A stretch of DNA of 64,000 nt from Eucalyptus grandis (taxonomy: Eukaryota; Streptophyta; Magnoliopsida; Myrtales; Myrtaceae). The stretch spans positions 54,069,382 to 54,133,381 of the forward strand of contig NC_052617.1 of NCBI RefSeq assembly GCF_016545825.1, in the 5' to 3' direction. Positions 32,697 through 44,622 of this stretch are shown here, piece by piece. The first letter of the stretch is position 1. Each line of letters opens with the position of its first letter. A program made the translations under genes and the position numbers. The notes under the pieces are model-generated. The model worked only from the letters and a program-made list of their open reading frames with translations, was not told where the DNA came from and did not search any database.

Positions 32697-33278
32697 CGAA
32701 ATTATCAAATAGTCAAACTGATGTGAATAGGTAGGTACATGGAAACTTAAAGCATAATACCCCGCAACTATAACCATAAAAGAAAGCTTCCCAATAAGGA
32801 GAGTATATCGTTGATTAAGATAAAGCTGATTATGTTCGACATGCATCTTCTACTCTTTTCCCCAATGATGTCCATCTTAAATATGCCATCTTGTGATTGA
32901 AGTGAATAATCTGTGCTTATATGGGAAGTGTCTTTGACATCTTGGACGCCGGATGAGCATCCCATGTACTTATCATCTTCATCTAACTTCATTCCAAGAC
33001 ATATGGATGCACCTCATTGTGATTTGTTTAAGGAACATATATAAGAATAAGGACTTTCTGTCCGAATATAAATTAAACGAAAAGTTGCTTCTTTAATGTT
33101 CATCTCAAGGGAGGGTAAAAATTAGGGTCCGGCGCAAAGTATCATGCTTTTCTCAACATAGTTGAGCTCTTTTTGTCTCTGCTTCCAGATTTCACTTTGC
33201 CTATTGCAACAGGAAGAGAATTCCTTCATGTGAAACAAGTTCGAATTGGAAGATAAGGATAGGCATTTTCATCTATTG
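32697..33278 (-). other. Ca2+-ATPase intron sequence left of Copia B
   Basis: Non-coding. It is the intron between the DGTNDA exon (50741-50857) and the ADIVLAMG exon. It ends with the TATTG target duplication (33274-33278) of Copia B. Confidence 0.7.
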
Positions 33279-33729
33279 TGATGATTTTTTATATGATAGG
33301 CTAAGTTAAGTCCATCCACCCATATTGAGCCAAAACCCAACCGTAAGTGAAGGGCCCATAAGAGGAAATGACAATTATTTTCTAAGTGAAAATAATTGCA
33401 ATATATATACATAAAAATTGGGATATGTTACTTGTAGCATTTTTTTTTAGAGAGTAATATGCTTCTCCATTTTCTTCCCCTTAAAACAGTATACGCCCTC
33501 TTGAAGAACGGAACTTCAAGCTTCAAATGATTTCTCTGAGATTGCAATGGTACTTAATATGTGGCAAACAAGGTATGTCCATCTCTGTGATATATCTTTC
33601 GATCGGTGCTACATGTTTTTTGCGTTTGTTTTCAATATTCGATCGTTCAAGTATCGGTTCGATTTCTTTTTGGAATATGTTTCCAACATTGGTATCATAT
33701 CGATTTATTTTTGGAATCTGTTTCCAACA
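33279..33729 (+). repeat. 5' LTR of Copia B, with an internal duplication
   Basis: Its last 50 bases or so are a near-duplicate: TTTGGAATATGTTTCCAACATTGGTATCAT is followed by TTTGGAATCTGTTTCCAACATTGGTATCAG, so the LTR end plus primer site occurs twice. The 3' LTR has a single copy. Confidence 0.88.
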
Positions 33730-34069
33730 TTGGTATCAGAGCGATAATGTTCATGTTTCCCAATCACTATTGATTTTTATAAATTGTTTATGGCCGAATT
33801 TTTTAGAAACGTCGCCAACGGACGCTTGGGGATGGAAATCCCAACACGCCCATACTGTTCGCCCCCCCTTTTTTATTTTCGTTGAATCAAAACTTGTTTT
33901 TGATAGTGCAGGGTCGTAGTTCTTGTCGAGACGAGAAAAATGACGGGTGACCCATTGTCGAGGCCACAGGGTACGCTGCCACGCGCGGCTAGAAGAAAAG
34001 GCATCATCATTGCATGCGCCGAGCGTGTGGGGCATGCGTTTGTGGAAACCGCTAGCATGTGCACCACAC

Positions 34070-34165
34070 ACACTAGCTGACGTCATCGTGACGTCGGCCA
34101 GCGGTTGCCTGTGCATGCGTGGGGTAGTGCTGGTGATGTCACAATGACGTCATCTAGTCGGGTCG
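34070..34165. promoter_or_regulatory. Cluster of TGACGTCA-type motifs in the Copia B leader
   Basis: TGACGTCATCGTGACGTC at 34079-34096 and TGATGTCACAATGACGTCAT at 34134-34153 give several TGACG cores in 75 bases. TGACG pairs are binding sites for TGA-class bZIP factors in plants. A regulatory role here is inference only. Confidence 0.35.
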
Positions 34166-35232
34166 GTCAATTTGACCCGACTCATGTTTGACTCGACCCG
34201 ATCCGATATCCATTGACTGTTGACCGTTGACCCAAAAAAAATGCAAAATATGTTTCCTTTTCTATTACGTCCCTATGGATTATAAATAATCTTTTTTTTT
34301 TTGTTTTGCATTTATTGCAGGAACAATGCCTCCCCTTCGTATGCGTATACCTATTCGCACACAGTTAGAAAGATAAAGGACAAGGCTTGCAAGGATGATA
34401 GCTGAGTTGCTTGATTATTGATGGGAAAATGGTGATGTGATTGATCATTTTCTCGAGGTTAATAAGAAGATACAAGAAGTCATTTGGAAGGGTTACCCCA
34501 TGCCAGCTTTTGAGATGGTGTGATTATTCATTAACACTATTCCATCTGAATGGCAAGGGGTGTTTAATCGTCTATAGAAGGTTAACGTGGTTCTTGATTA
34601 TACGAAGCTTGTAGTGGTTTTTTTTTTTAAGGAATACTATAGGATTGAAGCCACAAAGACTTCTACCCAAGGAATGAGTTCAATCTGATAGGGGATGGAT
34701 CTGCAAAGGAGAAATCCTAAAGGATTTCTATCTGTTTTTCCGTGGTTGCCGAATATGTCTAAAAAATTTACAAAGGAAATTTCAAGAAATTAAAAGGATC
34801 TTTCCCTGTTTATAGGTTGACTTGGCATTAGCTGTTTCTAGTGGCATTTATTTAGTATATTTTATGGATATCTTATGTAGATAATTGCTACCATGTTGAT
34901 GTCGTTATAGCAATTAATGTATTGGTTATATTATGTGAAAATATTTTTATTTTATCGTTAATGGATATTCAATGTTAATTGCTTATGTTATTATTAATTG
35001 TTGTGGGTAGTTCATAAAAGTTTTTATAATTTCAAAGAACTATTTTTGCATAGAAGACTGTATTAATGATAATTTTAAGTTAGGATTTTTGGATGATGAT
35101 TGGAAACATAGTGACTTTTTGATTCTGAAACCTTATTTGAAATTATTCATTAATATGATGAGTTTATGCAAAATGGATGCATAAATGAGAGGTGTTAATA
35201 ATTTGTGCATATATGTCTGATAAGTTCACTAA

Positions 35233-37866
35233 TGCCTTCAGCAACCGAGAGCACAGTTGTTGAATTGAGCAAAGACGAGAAGCTAAATAGTGATAATTAT
35301 GAAATATGGCATATAAAAATCCAATATGTGAGAAAAGCAAGAGGCACTAGAAACTCTTAATCTAATTATGAAACAACCTGAAGATGGGAACACTGCACAA
35401 CATAAAAGAGATAATGATGCATTTGCTACATGGAAGATAAAGAACTCCCTTGCTCACATTACGTTGCTAAGTAGCATGGAGAATGATGTCACGCGAGAGT
35501 TTAGACATTTTGAAAATGCCAAAGAAATGTGGGAAGCATTGGCAGCAAGATTTGGTCATACATCGGTGACTAAACTGAGGCGGTTAACTATAAGGTTTGA
35601 CTCTTACAAGAAGCTTCATGGTCAAATCATGAAACAACACCTGAAAAAGATGTCAAACATGATTAATGAGCTGAAGGATACTGGCCATGTCCAAACTGAC
35701 GAGTAGCAAGTGCAAGCAAGAATCTGTTCCTTGCGTCAAAGTTGGGAACATATGAAGGTGCATTTGACATACAACGAGAATATTAAAACCTTTGAGGATG
35801 CAGTGGGCCATCTTGAGCTAGAAGAGGACCGCCTCTTGACGACTAAGTCAGAAACTGACATTTATTATGCTAGTTCTAGCTCATAAGGAGTTTCGAGCTC
35901 CAAGCGCAAATGTCTTTGATTCGTTCAAAACGTGGAAAGGCAAGCAAGCAAGTTCTTTGAAAAAGAAACCAAAAGTTGATCAACGTGAAAGAGGAAAGTG
36001 TCATCGAATGAAGAAGCTGTCAAGGGTGAAGTGTTATAATTGTAACAAGAAGGGTCACTATGCTCGCAACTATCGCGAGCCAAAGAATGTAAACATCCCA
36101 TGTATTCTTGAGAAATTTGTTTATGCATCAAGTTGTGTATTCTTAACTGAATCTAATTCTTTGTGGACTGTAGATTCGGGAGCAACAAACTATGCAGTAA
36201 AGGATAGAAAATCCTTTATGGAATTTCGATGAGTACCGATTGAAACTAAATGAATTTATGTAGGAAACAACTCTAGAGCTGAAGTAAAAAGGATTGGCAC
36301 CTGCCAATTAAACATGTGTGGTGGATGCACTTTACTCCTACATAATGTATTATATGCTCCGGAGATTTGTCGGAATTTAATGTCTATTTTAGTGTTGGTA
36401 AAACTCGATTTTAGTTTGAACTTCCATAATAATGGTGTGAATTTATATTTGAATACAAACTACTATGGTTGTGGTTATTTTCTAGATGGTTTTATTGTAT
36501 TGGATGTTAACTATGGTAATGCCAATGTTTGTTATTCCCTATTCACGTCTTTTAATTCATATGATAATGATGTGAATGTATAGTATGCTAGATTTAGTCA
36601 TATTTGCCAATAACGTATGAATAGGCTAGCCAAAGAAGGCTTATTGGGCAATATTGAAAAAGTCAATTTGCCCATATGTGAGTATTGCCTAGTAGGGAAA
36701 ACAATAAGGAAACCATTTGGAAAAAATAAAATAGTTGAATTTCCTTTATAATCAATCCATTTTGACATCTATGGTTCAATAAATGTGAGAGGAAGGCATG
36801 TGGCTTTTTATTTCATTACATTTATAGATGATTCTACTTGATTTAGACATGTCTGTTTGATTTTTCATAAATCTGAAGAATTGAATTGTTTCAAAAAGTT
36901 TATGAGCTTGGTAGAAAATCAATTTAATAAGAAAATTAAAGTATTGGGATCCAATCGAGCTTGATAATATTTATCTGATGAGTTCAAAAATTTATATGAT
37001 AAAAAAGGAATAGAAAGACAGTTGTCTATTCCCTATACTCTTCAGCAAAATGATGTTGCGGAAAAGAGAAATAGAACCCTACTAAAAATGGTTAGGTCTA
37101 TGATGGTGTATGCTAACTTGTATATCATTTTTTGGGGTGATGCTTTATTAATTGTTGCCTATATACTTGATCGTCTGCCTTCTAAATCAGTTATTTCTAC
37201 TCCATATGAGTTATGGACATGTGGAAAACTGTACTTAAGTTTTCTTAAATCATGGACTTGTGCTCCCTATACTCATGACCCCTCTCACAAGTATGAGAAA
37301 TTGGGCTTCAGAGGCAAGAAGAGTATTTTAATAAGCTACTCAGAACACACAAAAGGGTATGTGTTTATAGGTGAGCAAGAAAGTTGGAGTATAACTGAAT
37401 TTGAATCACATGATACACATTCTTAGATAATGAATTTCCTAAGAATGGCAAAATAGATGAGGATTATTCCCTATTTGAAACCTTGGATCAAGATAATAAA
37501 CTTGGTAGAGTTTGTCAAAGTGGGAGTAACATGAGAAGTGAGGAATTAAATTCAACTCATTCTCAATTATAACCACCTAATGAGACAATATTGTCATTAT
37601 CTAATATGAGTGGGAGCATAATGGAGAATAATGTGCAAAGTGTACAATCTTCCGTAGGGTGAACAAATCCCAAAAGTATTCTTTGTCAACGTTTCGACAT
37701 TGAAGGGGAAACTTTTATGGTTGCTCTACAAGATGAAGATGAGCCAAGAAATGTAAATGAGATTTTAAATTGCCCTAGTGAGGAAAAAAGGATATATGCA
37801 ACGGAAGAAGAAATTGAGTTAATGAAATCAAACCATGTTTGGGAATTGGTTGACCTTCCAAAAGGA
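35233..37866 (+). pseudogene. Copia B gag-pol remnant
   Basis: Gag start MPSATESTVVELSKDEKLNS. The UBN2-type capsid region includes NAKEMWEALAARFGHTSVTK. The zinc knuckle is CYNCNKKGHYARNY, the last position Tyr instead of Cys. Protease WTVDSGATNYAV follows, then a pre-integrase region and integrase pieces (FIDDSTW; NDVAEKRNRTLLKMVRSMMV). Last is the beginning of reverse transcriptase (IELMKSNHVWELVDLPKGC), which stops at 37867. Many stops and frame changes are present. The rest of reverse transcriptase and RNase H are missing beyond the insertion cluster. Confidence 0.85.
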
Positions 37867-38077
37867 TGCATGTCACGCTCCAATTCTCGAGCGTGCGCTC
37901 ATCCCTCACCGGTCGATTAAATAGCGACGTCTCAGGACGCATTGTCGACCCTTTCATTTTAAATACACATGCAGAAGCATATAAATAATCCCCAAACAAT
38001 AAAACAATGGGATAGGAAAGTAGGATCAAATTTCAAACTTTTAAAACAACCATACTTATATACAATGCAAACCATAA

Positions 38078-38080
38078 TGC

Positions 38081-38114
<34 letters not shown>

Positions 38115-38127
38115 GTATATATATACA
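38078..38127. repeat. TA-rich microsatellite
   Basis: Runs of (AT)n and GTATATATAT. The open frame across it (Ile/Tyr repeats) is an artefact. Confidence 0.9.
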
Positions 38128-38210
38128 AGGCAAACTATTAAGTCAGGTCCAACTTAAACAAGTTCAGAAAACATAGTTTGCAGACAAGGGTGGGGTTCTA
38201 TCAACCACGA

Positions 38211-38504
38211 CTACTCATCATCGCTAAACTCCTCTTGCTCCACCTTCTTGTCTCCATTTGAGCCGTCCGCCGAGTACACCCGGGACTCTGACTCTTCGAG
38301 CGTTGGATCCTTCGCATCTTCTACAGCTCCACCCTCAAGGTCTGCGGTACCCTTACTAAAGGCAATCTCTAAAACGTACCGAGCTACATTAGATTCCGGC
38401 ACATGGTCCTCCCTTCGCCCATCATGATAGTGAGGATACCATGACCGGTACTTATGGGGCACCTTATCGGGCTCACCCACATCAACCCAAACAGTGGATT
38501 TCAC
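38211..38504 (-). CDS. LTR micro-ORF, pair B (97 codons)
   Basis: Open frame in the reversed LTR fragment: STVWVDVGEPDKVPHKYRSW, then DGRREDHVPESNVARYVLEI and an acidic tail ending FSDDE. Its middle aligns with the frame at 60369 (DPDVEMTFSKYEATMW ... DDSRADMIPMKFVA) through the pattern PD-x6-KY-x7-D-x-R-x-D-x-x-P. The frame may extend upstream without an ATG. No known domain. Confidence 0.4.
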   Translation of the reverse strand: MKSTVWVDVGEPDKVPHKYRSWYPHYHDGRREDHVPESNVARYVLEIAFSKGTADLEGGAVEDAKDPTLEESESRVYSADGSNGDKKVEQEEFSDDE

Positions 38505-38602
38505 CAGTACGTATTCCCATCCTTCAGGGTGGGGTTGTATCGGAATATGATAGCCTATTTATGTGATTTCCTTTAGTATACCAAAATGCATGGGAGGGGT
38601 TG

Positions 38603-39655
38603 TGTGATATCCTAGATTTTTGACTCTGCTTTCAATTCAATAAATTGGGCATTTCATCGATATGCCTATAGTGCTATTCTTGGAGCTGATCACTCGTGAG
38701 ATAACTAGACTGTTTGGGGAAGCCATTAAGGATTTTTAAGGCAAATAGATTTGAGAATTTGATCAGGAATTGGCTGCTTGACCGTATTCATCTGCCGAGG
38801 TCATTATGGCACAAACGTAAATTGATTAAAGATCAAAGATAGGTTGGTTCGACTAAGATGAGTGGTTAGACGTGGGTGATCCCACTAAATTGCAAAATTC
38901 TCATTGATCGGCACTAGTTTGATTTTTATATCATTTTGGTACCATATGTCCGTATTTGAAACCTCGAGACTTTTATGACAATCGAGAGTCGCCAATGTGT
39001 TGAATAGGTTCATTGTGGCTCGAAGAAAATCGATCACTGGTCATTTGCTCTAAAAAGTTTTGAAAGCTACACGATAGCCTAGGTCACACTAAAAATGCGC
39101 TGGAGTGAAATTAATCGCGAATTTGAATCCGATTTCAGAAATTGAAGATTCTGTTAGGTCATATTAAATTCTAGGAACGTCGACTCAGTCTCAGAATATT
39201 TTTCTGCAACCCGAGACTTTTTGGGAAAAAGTCGAGGTAGGACATTTTTGTTCAGAAAGAGCCGAGGATCGTTTTGATCGCAAAATTGGGGTGCAAGATG
39301 GATCAATTGGTGAGGAAAAATACCAATTTGATCATTGAGGTATTAACGGAATTTATTGAGGCCAAATAGGATTGAATTGAGCAAAAAATTAAGTTCAATT
39401 GTGGGAGAAATGTATAAATTCGTAGCTCCCCCCTTGGCCTATGATTTTGGACTATTTCAAGTGTCCAAAGGGGTGCCTTGGTGGCCTAAAGAGAGCCAAG
39501 GAAGACTTGCTTGGTTGTGGATGAAGAGTGAGGGCCAAGAAAGCCAAACTTGATGGATAAGTTCAAGGGGGACAAGCATGTGGAAAAATTGGCCAAGGTG
39601 GCCCCTCCATCTCTCTCTCTCTTCCTCTCCAAGCCAACCAGCCATCACCACCCCT

Positions 39656-39701
<46 letters not shown>

Positions 39702-39719
39702 GATGTGTGAAGACCAGAG
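38603..39719 (+). mobile_element. 5' part of a long Gypsy-type LTR
   Basis: It opens TGTGATATCCTAGA, like the TGTGRCATCC starts of the LTRs at 41459 and 57328. It contains a CT microsatellite (39659-39697) at the position where the other LTRs also have CT/GA tracts. It is cut at about 39719 by the next Copia LTR. Confidence 0.5.
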
Positions 39720-40667
39720 TGTTGGAGAAATCTTTCCTATTTGTTTTGAAGTTGACAAAACGTTTCCATTAGTCTAGTCTGAAGACTTGAAGACTCTTTC
39801 GTCAAAGTCTAAAGACCTCCAAACTCAAGATTTAAAGTCTACCCTCATTGATAGTTTCCAGACCAACAAAGAAAAAGTATTATCCGTTGAAGAAGACTTA
39901 TCCAGATGTGAGTATATCTTTGAGGATTTGATTCATGCGCTTGAAGAAGATCTCATAGCTAGAGATTGCACCTCGAGATCTATTATTCGTATTGAAATTA
40001 ATAGGAGTATTTTAGATTTGTTGATTGGCGAAGTATACTTGGAATGTTCTACTTATGGAAACCTAGATCTTGATTTGTATGGGCGAGCAGGATTGGTGGG
40101 CTATCATCATATTCCTTAAATAACTCGAGATCTCCCTAATTGATTCTGTCTAACGGGTTGATTGGAAGAACTCATTTGGAAGGTGCCAATGGTTATGAAG
40201 GCATGGAGGAGTATATAAGGAAGACGCTCTAGTTATTCGAGTGTGTGAAAGATAGATAAATTCCAAAGTCTGAAGCTCCTTGTTATTTACTGTTTCAATT
40301 GATTGAGCTTAAATTTGTACTCAAAAGAGAGATTAGATACCTTATGGAAGTGTAGCAAAGTCTCTACACTGTGGAATCAAGGACGTGAGACTGCAAAATC
40401 TCTTTTGATTCTTAGTGGAATTTAGCCAGTGGGCTGTCAGTGCAGGAGAGTGGACATAGGCTTGGTTTAAGCCGAATCATTATAAACCTTGTGTTTTGAT
40501 TCTCTATCCCTAAACCCTTTACTTTAAATCGCAGCTCTATATAACTATTTATAGTTGTTCACGACTTCAGTTTATTATTCTTAGAAGTTAATTTGTTTTG
40601 ATAAGATTTACAAAAACTTCTTTGATCACCTATTCACCCCCTCTAGGTGCTCGTACTAGCCATTTCA
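39720..40667 (+). repeat. LTR of a third Copia family, inside the nest
   Basis: Opens TGTTGGAGAAATCTTTCC and ends GTACTAGCCATTTCA. It is followed at 40670 by TGGTATTAGAGCC, a one-base variant of the initiator-tRNA primer site, so this is a 5' LTR. The TG start is chosen by position and is less certain than the end. No 3' partner is in the nest. Confidence 0.6.
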
Positions 40668-40729
40668 ATTGGTATTAGAGCCTATGTACTCATTAAATTG
40701 AAGTGTTTTTATTTCTGAGTTAAAAATTT

Positions 40730-41458
40730 ATGGCTAGTATGTTGGCTCCAGGTTTGGTTGAAGGCCAAAGCAACACCAGACCTCCTTACTTTGACGGAAA
40801 GGAATACAACATATGGAAAAACAAGATGAAGGCATTCCTAAGATCGAAAGATCCTCTAGAATGGGATGTGGTAGAAAAAAGAATCATTCCTAAAGTTACA
40901 TCAGTCTCAGAAAGGGGAAAAGAAGTTGCAGAAGCTGGCGAGATGACTCAAGAAGAGATAATCAAGAGACAAGCTCTTGATGCAAAAGCGATTTATCATT
41001 TATATTGTACGTTATCTCCCACTGAATATAATAGAATATCTTTTTGTGAAACAGCCAAAGAAGTCTGGGATAGGCTGCACATTACCTATGAAGGAACTAA
41101 TCGAGTGAAAGAAAAATGATCAATATTCTACTCGGACAGTATAAAGCCTTCAAGATGAAGCTAGGAGAATCCATCGTTGATATGTTTAGTCGCTTCACTG
41201 AAATTGTAAATGGTCTAGAGTATAGGGATAACTAATCTCAAGAGCCATGAAAGTTAACAAATTGCTGCGTGGACTCTCCAAAGACCGGAATCACGTAAAG
41301 ACTTCAATAAGGGAAACTCAAAGGATCATGCCGCTCCCGTAGACGAACTAGTTGGCAAACTTTAGTCCTATGAAGTGGAACAGATCAATGATGAAGAAGA
41401 TCCCAAAGGTAAGAAATCTATTGCCTTAAAATCTAACGATGATTTTGATGTTACAGAC
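40730..41458 (+). pseudogene. Copia gag fragment following the third Copia LTR
   Basis: Starts MASMLAPGLVEGQSNTRPPY, then FDGKEYNIWKNKMKAFL and a capsid-like region (ISFCETAKEVWDRLHITYEG). The frame stops at 41119; out-of-frame gag-like text continues to the start of the Gypsy LTR at 41459. Its pol is absent. Confidence 0.75.
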
Positions 41459-43434
41459 TGTGGCATCCCAGAAATTCAAAGCCAAGCCTTAAGGTGTGTT
41501 AAAGTCTTTAATTAGGTGGTAGAATTTTCATGGCTTATGTTTTAGCCATTAGCCTTTTAATTTGATGATTTGTGCTTATGATTGTGGAAATTTAAATTTA
41601 ATAGATTAATGCTTGGCCATATGATTAAATTTCAATAATTAAAATATCCCAAGACTTTGGCCAAGATGAAAATTTGGAATTCAAGAATATTTATAAAAGA
41701 ATTTCAAAAAAAAAAAAAAAAAAAAAAAGGAAGGAAAAAGGGGTTGAATTTTCGAAATGGGCCTTGGGCCCATTAGCCTAAAGCTTGGTGGGCCAAGCTA
41801 GTCGGCCCACTAGAACCCAAGAGGAGAATTCGACCAGCCCAAGGAGGAATGGCCGGATGGGCCTAAGCCCAAGCCCAAGCCAAATTCAAAAAAAATTAAA
41901 ACCCAATGAGACAAGTGGCAAGGGGCAAGAGCATGCATTGGTTAGTTTTTAGGCAAAGCAATGATTGTTAATCATGAGATTAAGGGAGTATAAAAGGGAT
42001 GAGGAGAGAGAGATGGCCGGTTCTTTGCCTCATTCGGCCGTGCGAGAGAGAGAGGTGTGCGAGAGAGAGAGTTCGAGAGAAAGGGAGGAGGAGCCGAGAG
42101 GAAGGAGTCGCCGTTCGTTCGCCGTCCGTCCGCCCGTGTGCCGCTCGATTCGCCGCCGTGTGCTCGTCGCTAGTACGGTTTAGAGGCAAGTGGAGTCCTT
42201 TAACTTCTCTTGCATGTGTGTATATGGCTTTGCATGTTCGGTTTTGAGTGTGTTTGTGAGAGAAACCGAGGTAAGGGTTGGTTGTTTTCAAGCCGTGTGA
42301 CTGTTCTTGCTCGGTTTGTGGAAGTCAGTAGCTTGTTCGAGCTTGCATATGTGTTTGGAGTCCGATTTTGGCTTCGGTGTCTTCATGAAAGTTGAAGCTA
42401 ACATCTTTTAGTATGACATACTGAAATTTTGTAGAAAAAAATGGATATTTGAGGGGTCAAAAGTTCTATCATACGGAGACCCTAGATCTGCGAAATCTTC
42501 ACTGACCTCTTGTTGATTTCTTGATTGCATGTTGATTTCTGTTGGAGATCTCACTTCGTTGTCTTCATGAAAGTTGTAGGTAACATCTTAAACTACAACA
42601 TACTAAAATTTGAAGAGAAATTAACGAGTATAGCCTAGTGAATCGGCTAGATCTTGGAGATGATTGATTCTGGTGGTGTGTTCCGAGACACCCGAGACTT
42701 CATGGACTTAAATGGTGACCATAATCTGGTTATTTGACCTAGATCTCTTCATGAAACTTGTAAATGACACCTTGGTACATAACATACTCAAATTTCAGAG
42801 GAAACTAAAGATAATAGAGGGGTTAAATCTAAAAATTTCGGAGAAGTGTATTCTGGACGACGCGGTAGTGGTTCCAGAAGTTTCGTGGGGTTGTATAAAT
42901 TAATTTAAAAATAATCTGGCTTGGAGTTCTTCATGAAAGTTGTGCGAAAATTTCTTGGCTATCACTCTGTAAAATTTCGTAATTTTTGGAGGCCATATGC
43001 GTATTTTAATCGAATTTATTTGGAAACTGTGCAATCTGGCCATTATCCGAATATCATGTGCTATTTTGTGAAAATTGTGAAATTATGTGAAATTCAATTT
43101 GGCCATGAATTTTGTATGGAATTGTCATCTTATTGGTTTGTTTAATGATTGCTTGAATATTATGATTTTGGGAAAATCATAAATATTAAATGTAATATTT
43201 ATTTATGAAAATAAATAAATAAAAATAATAAAATAATAATAAAATAAAGGTGGATTATTGGCCATGAATTCTATTGAATTTATTATGCATTGTTATATGA
43301 CATTGGTGTATGTATGATCATGAATTGTGATGCATGTGTGAATCATATGCCATGTAATAATGAGAATAAATGGATGATGCGGAAAGTGATATGTGAGTAA
43401 GAGGTTGTGGTGGAGGATGTGGCCGGAATGTACA

Positions 43435-43720
43435 GAGATGCATTGCCGGAATTCCCTGGGAGATTCAAGATGCCCGGAATGTGGGGGGCCGGAAGCCTTG
43501 TCGGAGGTCTTTGCCCGAAAGGAATACCTCGCGATGCCAGGAGTTGGGTGCGGGATGCCTGGCTAGAAGGGTAAAGGCTGGAAGCCCTGTCGGAGGTTTC
43601 TGCCCGAAGGGAATGCCTCGTGATGCTAGTTGAATTGCGAGATGCCCGGAATGTGGGGGGGGATGGCTGAGTTTGCCGGGAGCCCCATCGGAGGTTTCGC
43701 CCGAAGGGTTGATGATGAGA
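43435..43720. repeat. GATGCC / GGAGGTTTCTGCCCGAAGG repeats in the LTR
   Basis: Three to four degenerate copies of a unit with GATGCCYGG, GGAAGCC and TCGGAGGT...GCCCGAA, about 90-110 bases apart. Similar GATGCC-rich zones occur at the matching place in the other long LTRs (28600-28880 inverted and 59745-59965). Confidence 0.75.
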
Positions 43721-43789
43721 TTGATGAATGGGTGATGTGGTGATCAAAATTGAAAGATAAAGATGAAAATTAAATCGTGATATGATATG

Positions 43790-44046
43790 CATGATGATAT
43801 GCATGACGATGATGATGATGATGAGATGTGATGTGATATGATGATCACCTATGATAATATATGCATGATGATGCATGATGATGGTGAGATGTGATGTGAT
43901 ATGATGATCACCTATGATAATATATGCATGATGATGCATGATGATGCATGATGATGATGAGATGTGATGTGATGTGATGATCACCCATGATGATATATGC
44001 ATGATATGCATGATGATATATGCATGATATGCAAGATGATATATGC

Positions 44047-44077
<31 letters not shown>

Positions 44078-44290
44078 GATGTGATGTGATATGATGTCAC
44101 CTATGATAATATATGCATGATGATGCATAATGATGATGAGATGTGATGTGATATGATGATCACCCATGATATGATATGCATGATGATATATGCATGATGA
44201 TGATGAGATGTGATGTGATATGATGATCACCTATGATATGGTATGCATGATGATATGCATGGTGATATGCATGATGATATACATGATGCA
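43790..44290. repeat. ATGATG / GATGTGATATGATGATCACC satellite
   Basis: A roughly 500-base array of higher-order units (about 60-110 bases) made of GATGATGATGAGATGTGATG, ATGATCACCYATGATA and ATATGCATGATG pieces. The His/Ile/Ser-rich minus-strand open frame through it is a by-product. Confidence 0.9.
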
Positions 44291-44370
44291 TTGGGTTGTT
44301 ATTAGATTTCCTATCTCGTTTGAGTGGTTGTACTCACCCCTTTTGGGGAATAACATTTCAGATTAGCAGT

Positions 44371-44622
44371 ATGCCGCTTCCTGCCGTCTCGCGGGGGGTA
44401 TTCTATGGTCTACCGTCTGATGTAGAGGTTGAGTGTGCGGAGATAGATTGTCCCTCTGTTCCTGGACTGACTTTTATCCGAGTGCGATGTCTAGTGATGT
44501 ATGATATCGGCTTTGGCAGGGGGCCCCGTCATACAAGAGTTCATTTCGTGCACGTTCGACGGGATGGAGCTATGCGAGGATGCTTGCCGCCGCCACCACC
44601 CGATGCACCGGGTTGGGTGTGA
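44371..44622 (+). CDS. LTR micro-ORF, pair A (83 codons)
   Basis: Starts MPLPAVSRGVFYGLPSDVEV and includes GLTFIRVRCLVMYDIGFGRG, ending PDAPGWV with TGA. It begins 9 bases after CATTTCAG. It resembles the minus-strand frame 28236-28072 through MPL..V..G.FYG.P.D and GLTF.RVR..VM.D. It lies about 440 bases upstream of the LTR end. It has no recognised domain and no signal peptide or membrane segment. Confidence 0.5.
   Translation: MPLPAVSRGVFYGLPSDVEVECAEIDCPSVPGLTFIRVRCLVMYDIGFGRGPRHTRVHFVHVRRDGAMRGCLPPPPPDAPGWV

Larger units (their letters stand above)
37871..38602 (-). mobile_element. Gypsy LTR fragment, reverse orientation
   Basis: It begins on the plus strand with TGTCACGCTCC, which read in reverse is a ...GAGCGTGACA LTR terminus. 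It contains a TA microsatellite and the pair B micro-ORF. Its upstream part is missing. It interrupts the Copia B reverse transcriptase. Confidence 0.55.

Noticed and set aside
41965..42291. Arg/Glu-rich open frames at the start of the Gypsy LTR transcribed zone
   Set aside because: They come from GAGAGA repeats, and no matching frame was seen in the other long LTRs, unlike the micro-ORFs.
43343..44230. 295-codon His/Ile/Ser-rich minus-strand open frame
   Set aside because: Translation of the ATGATG satellite plus LTR repeats; periodicity follows the DNA repeat.
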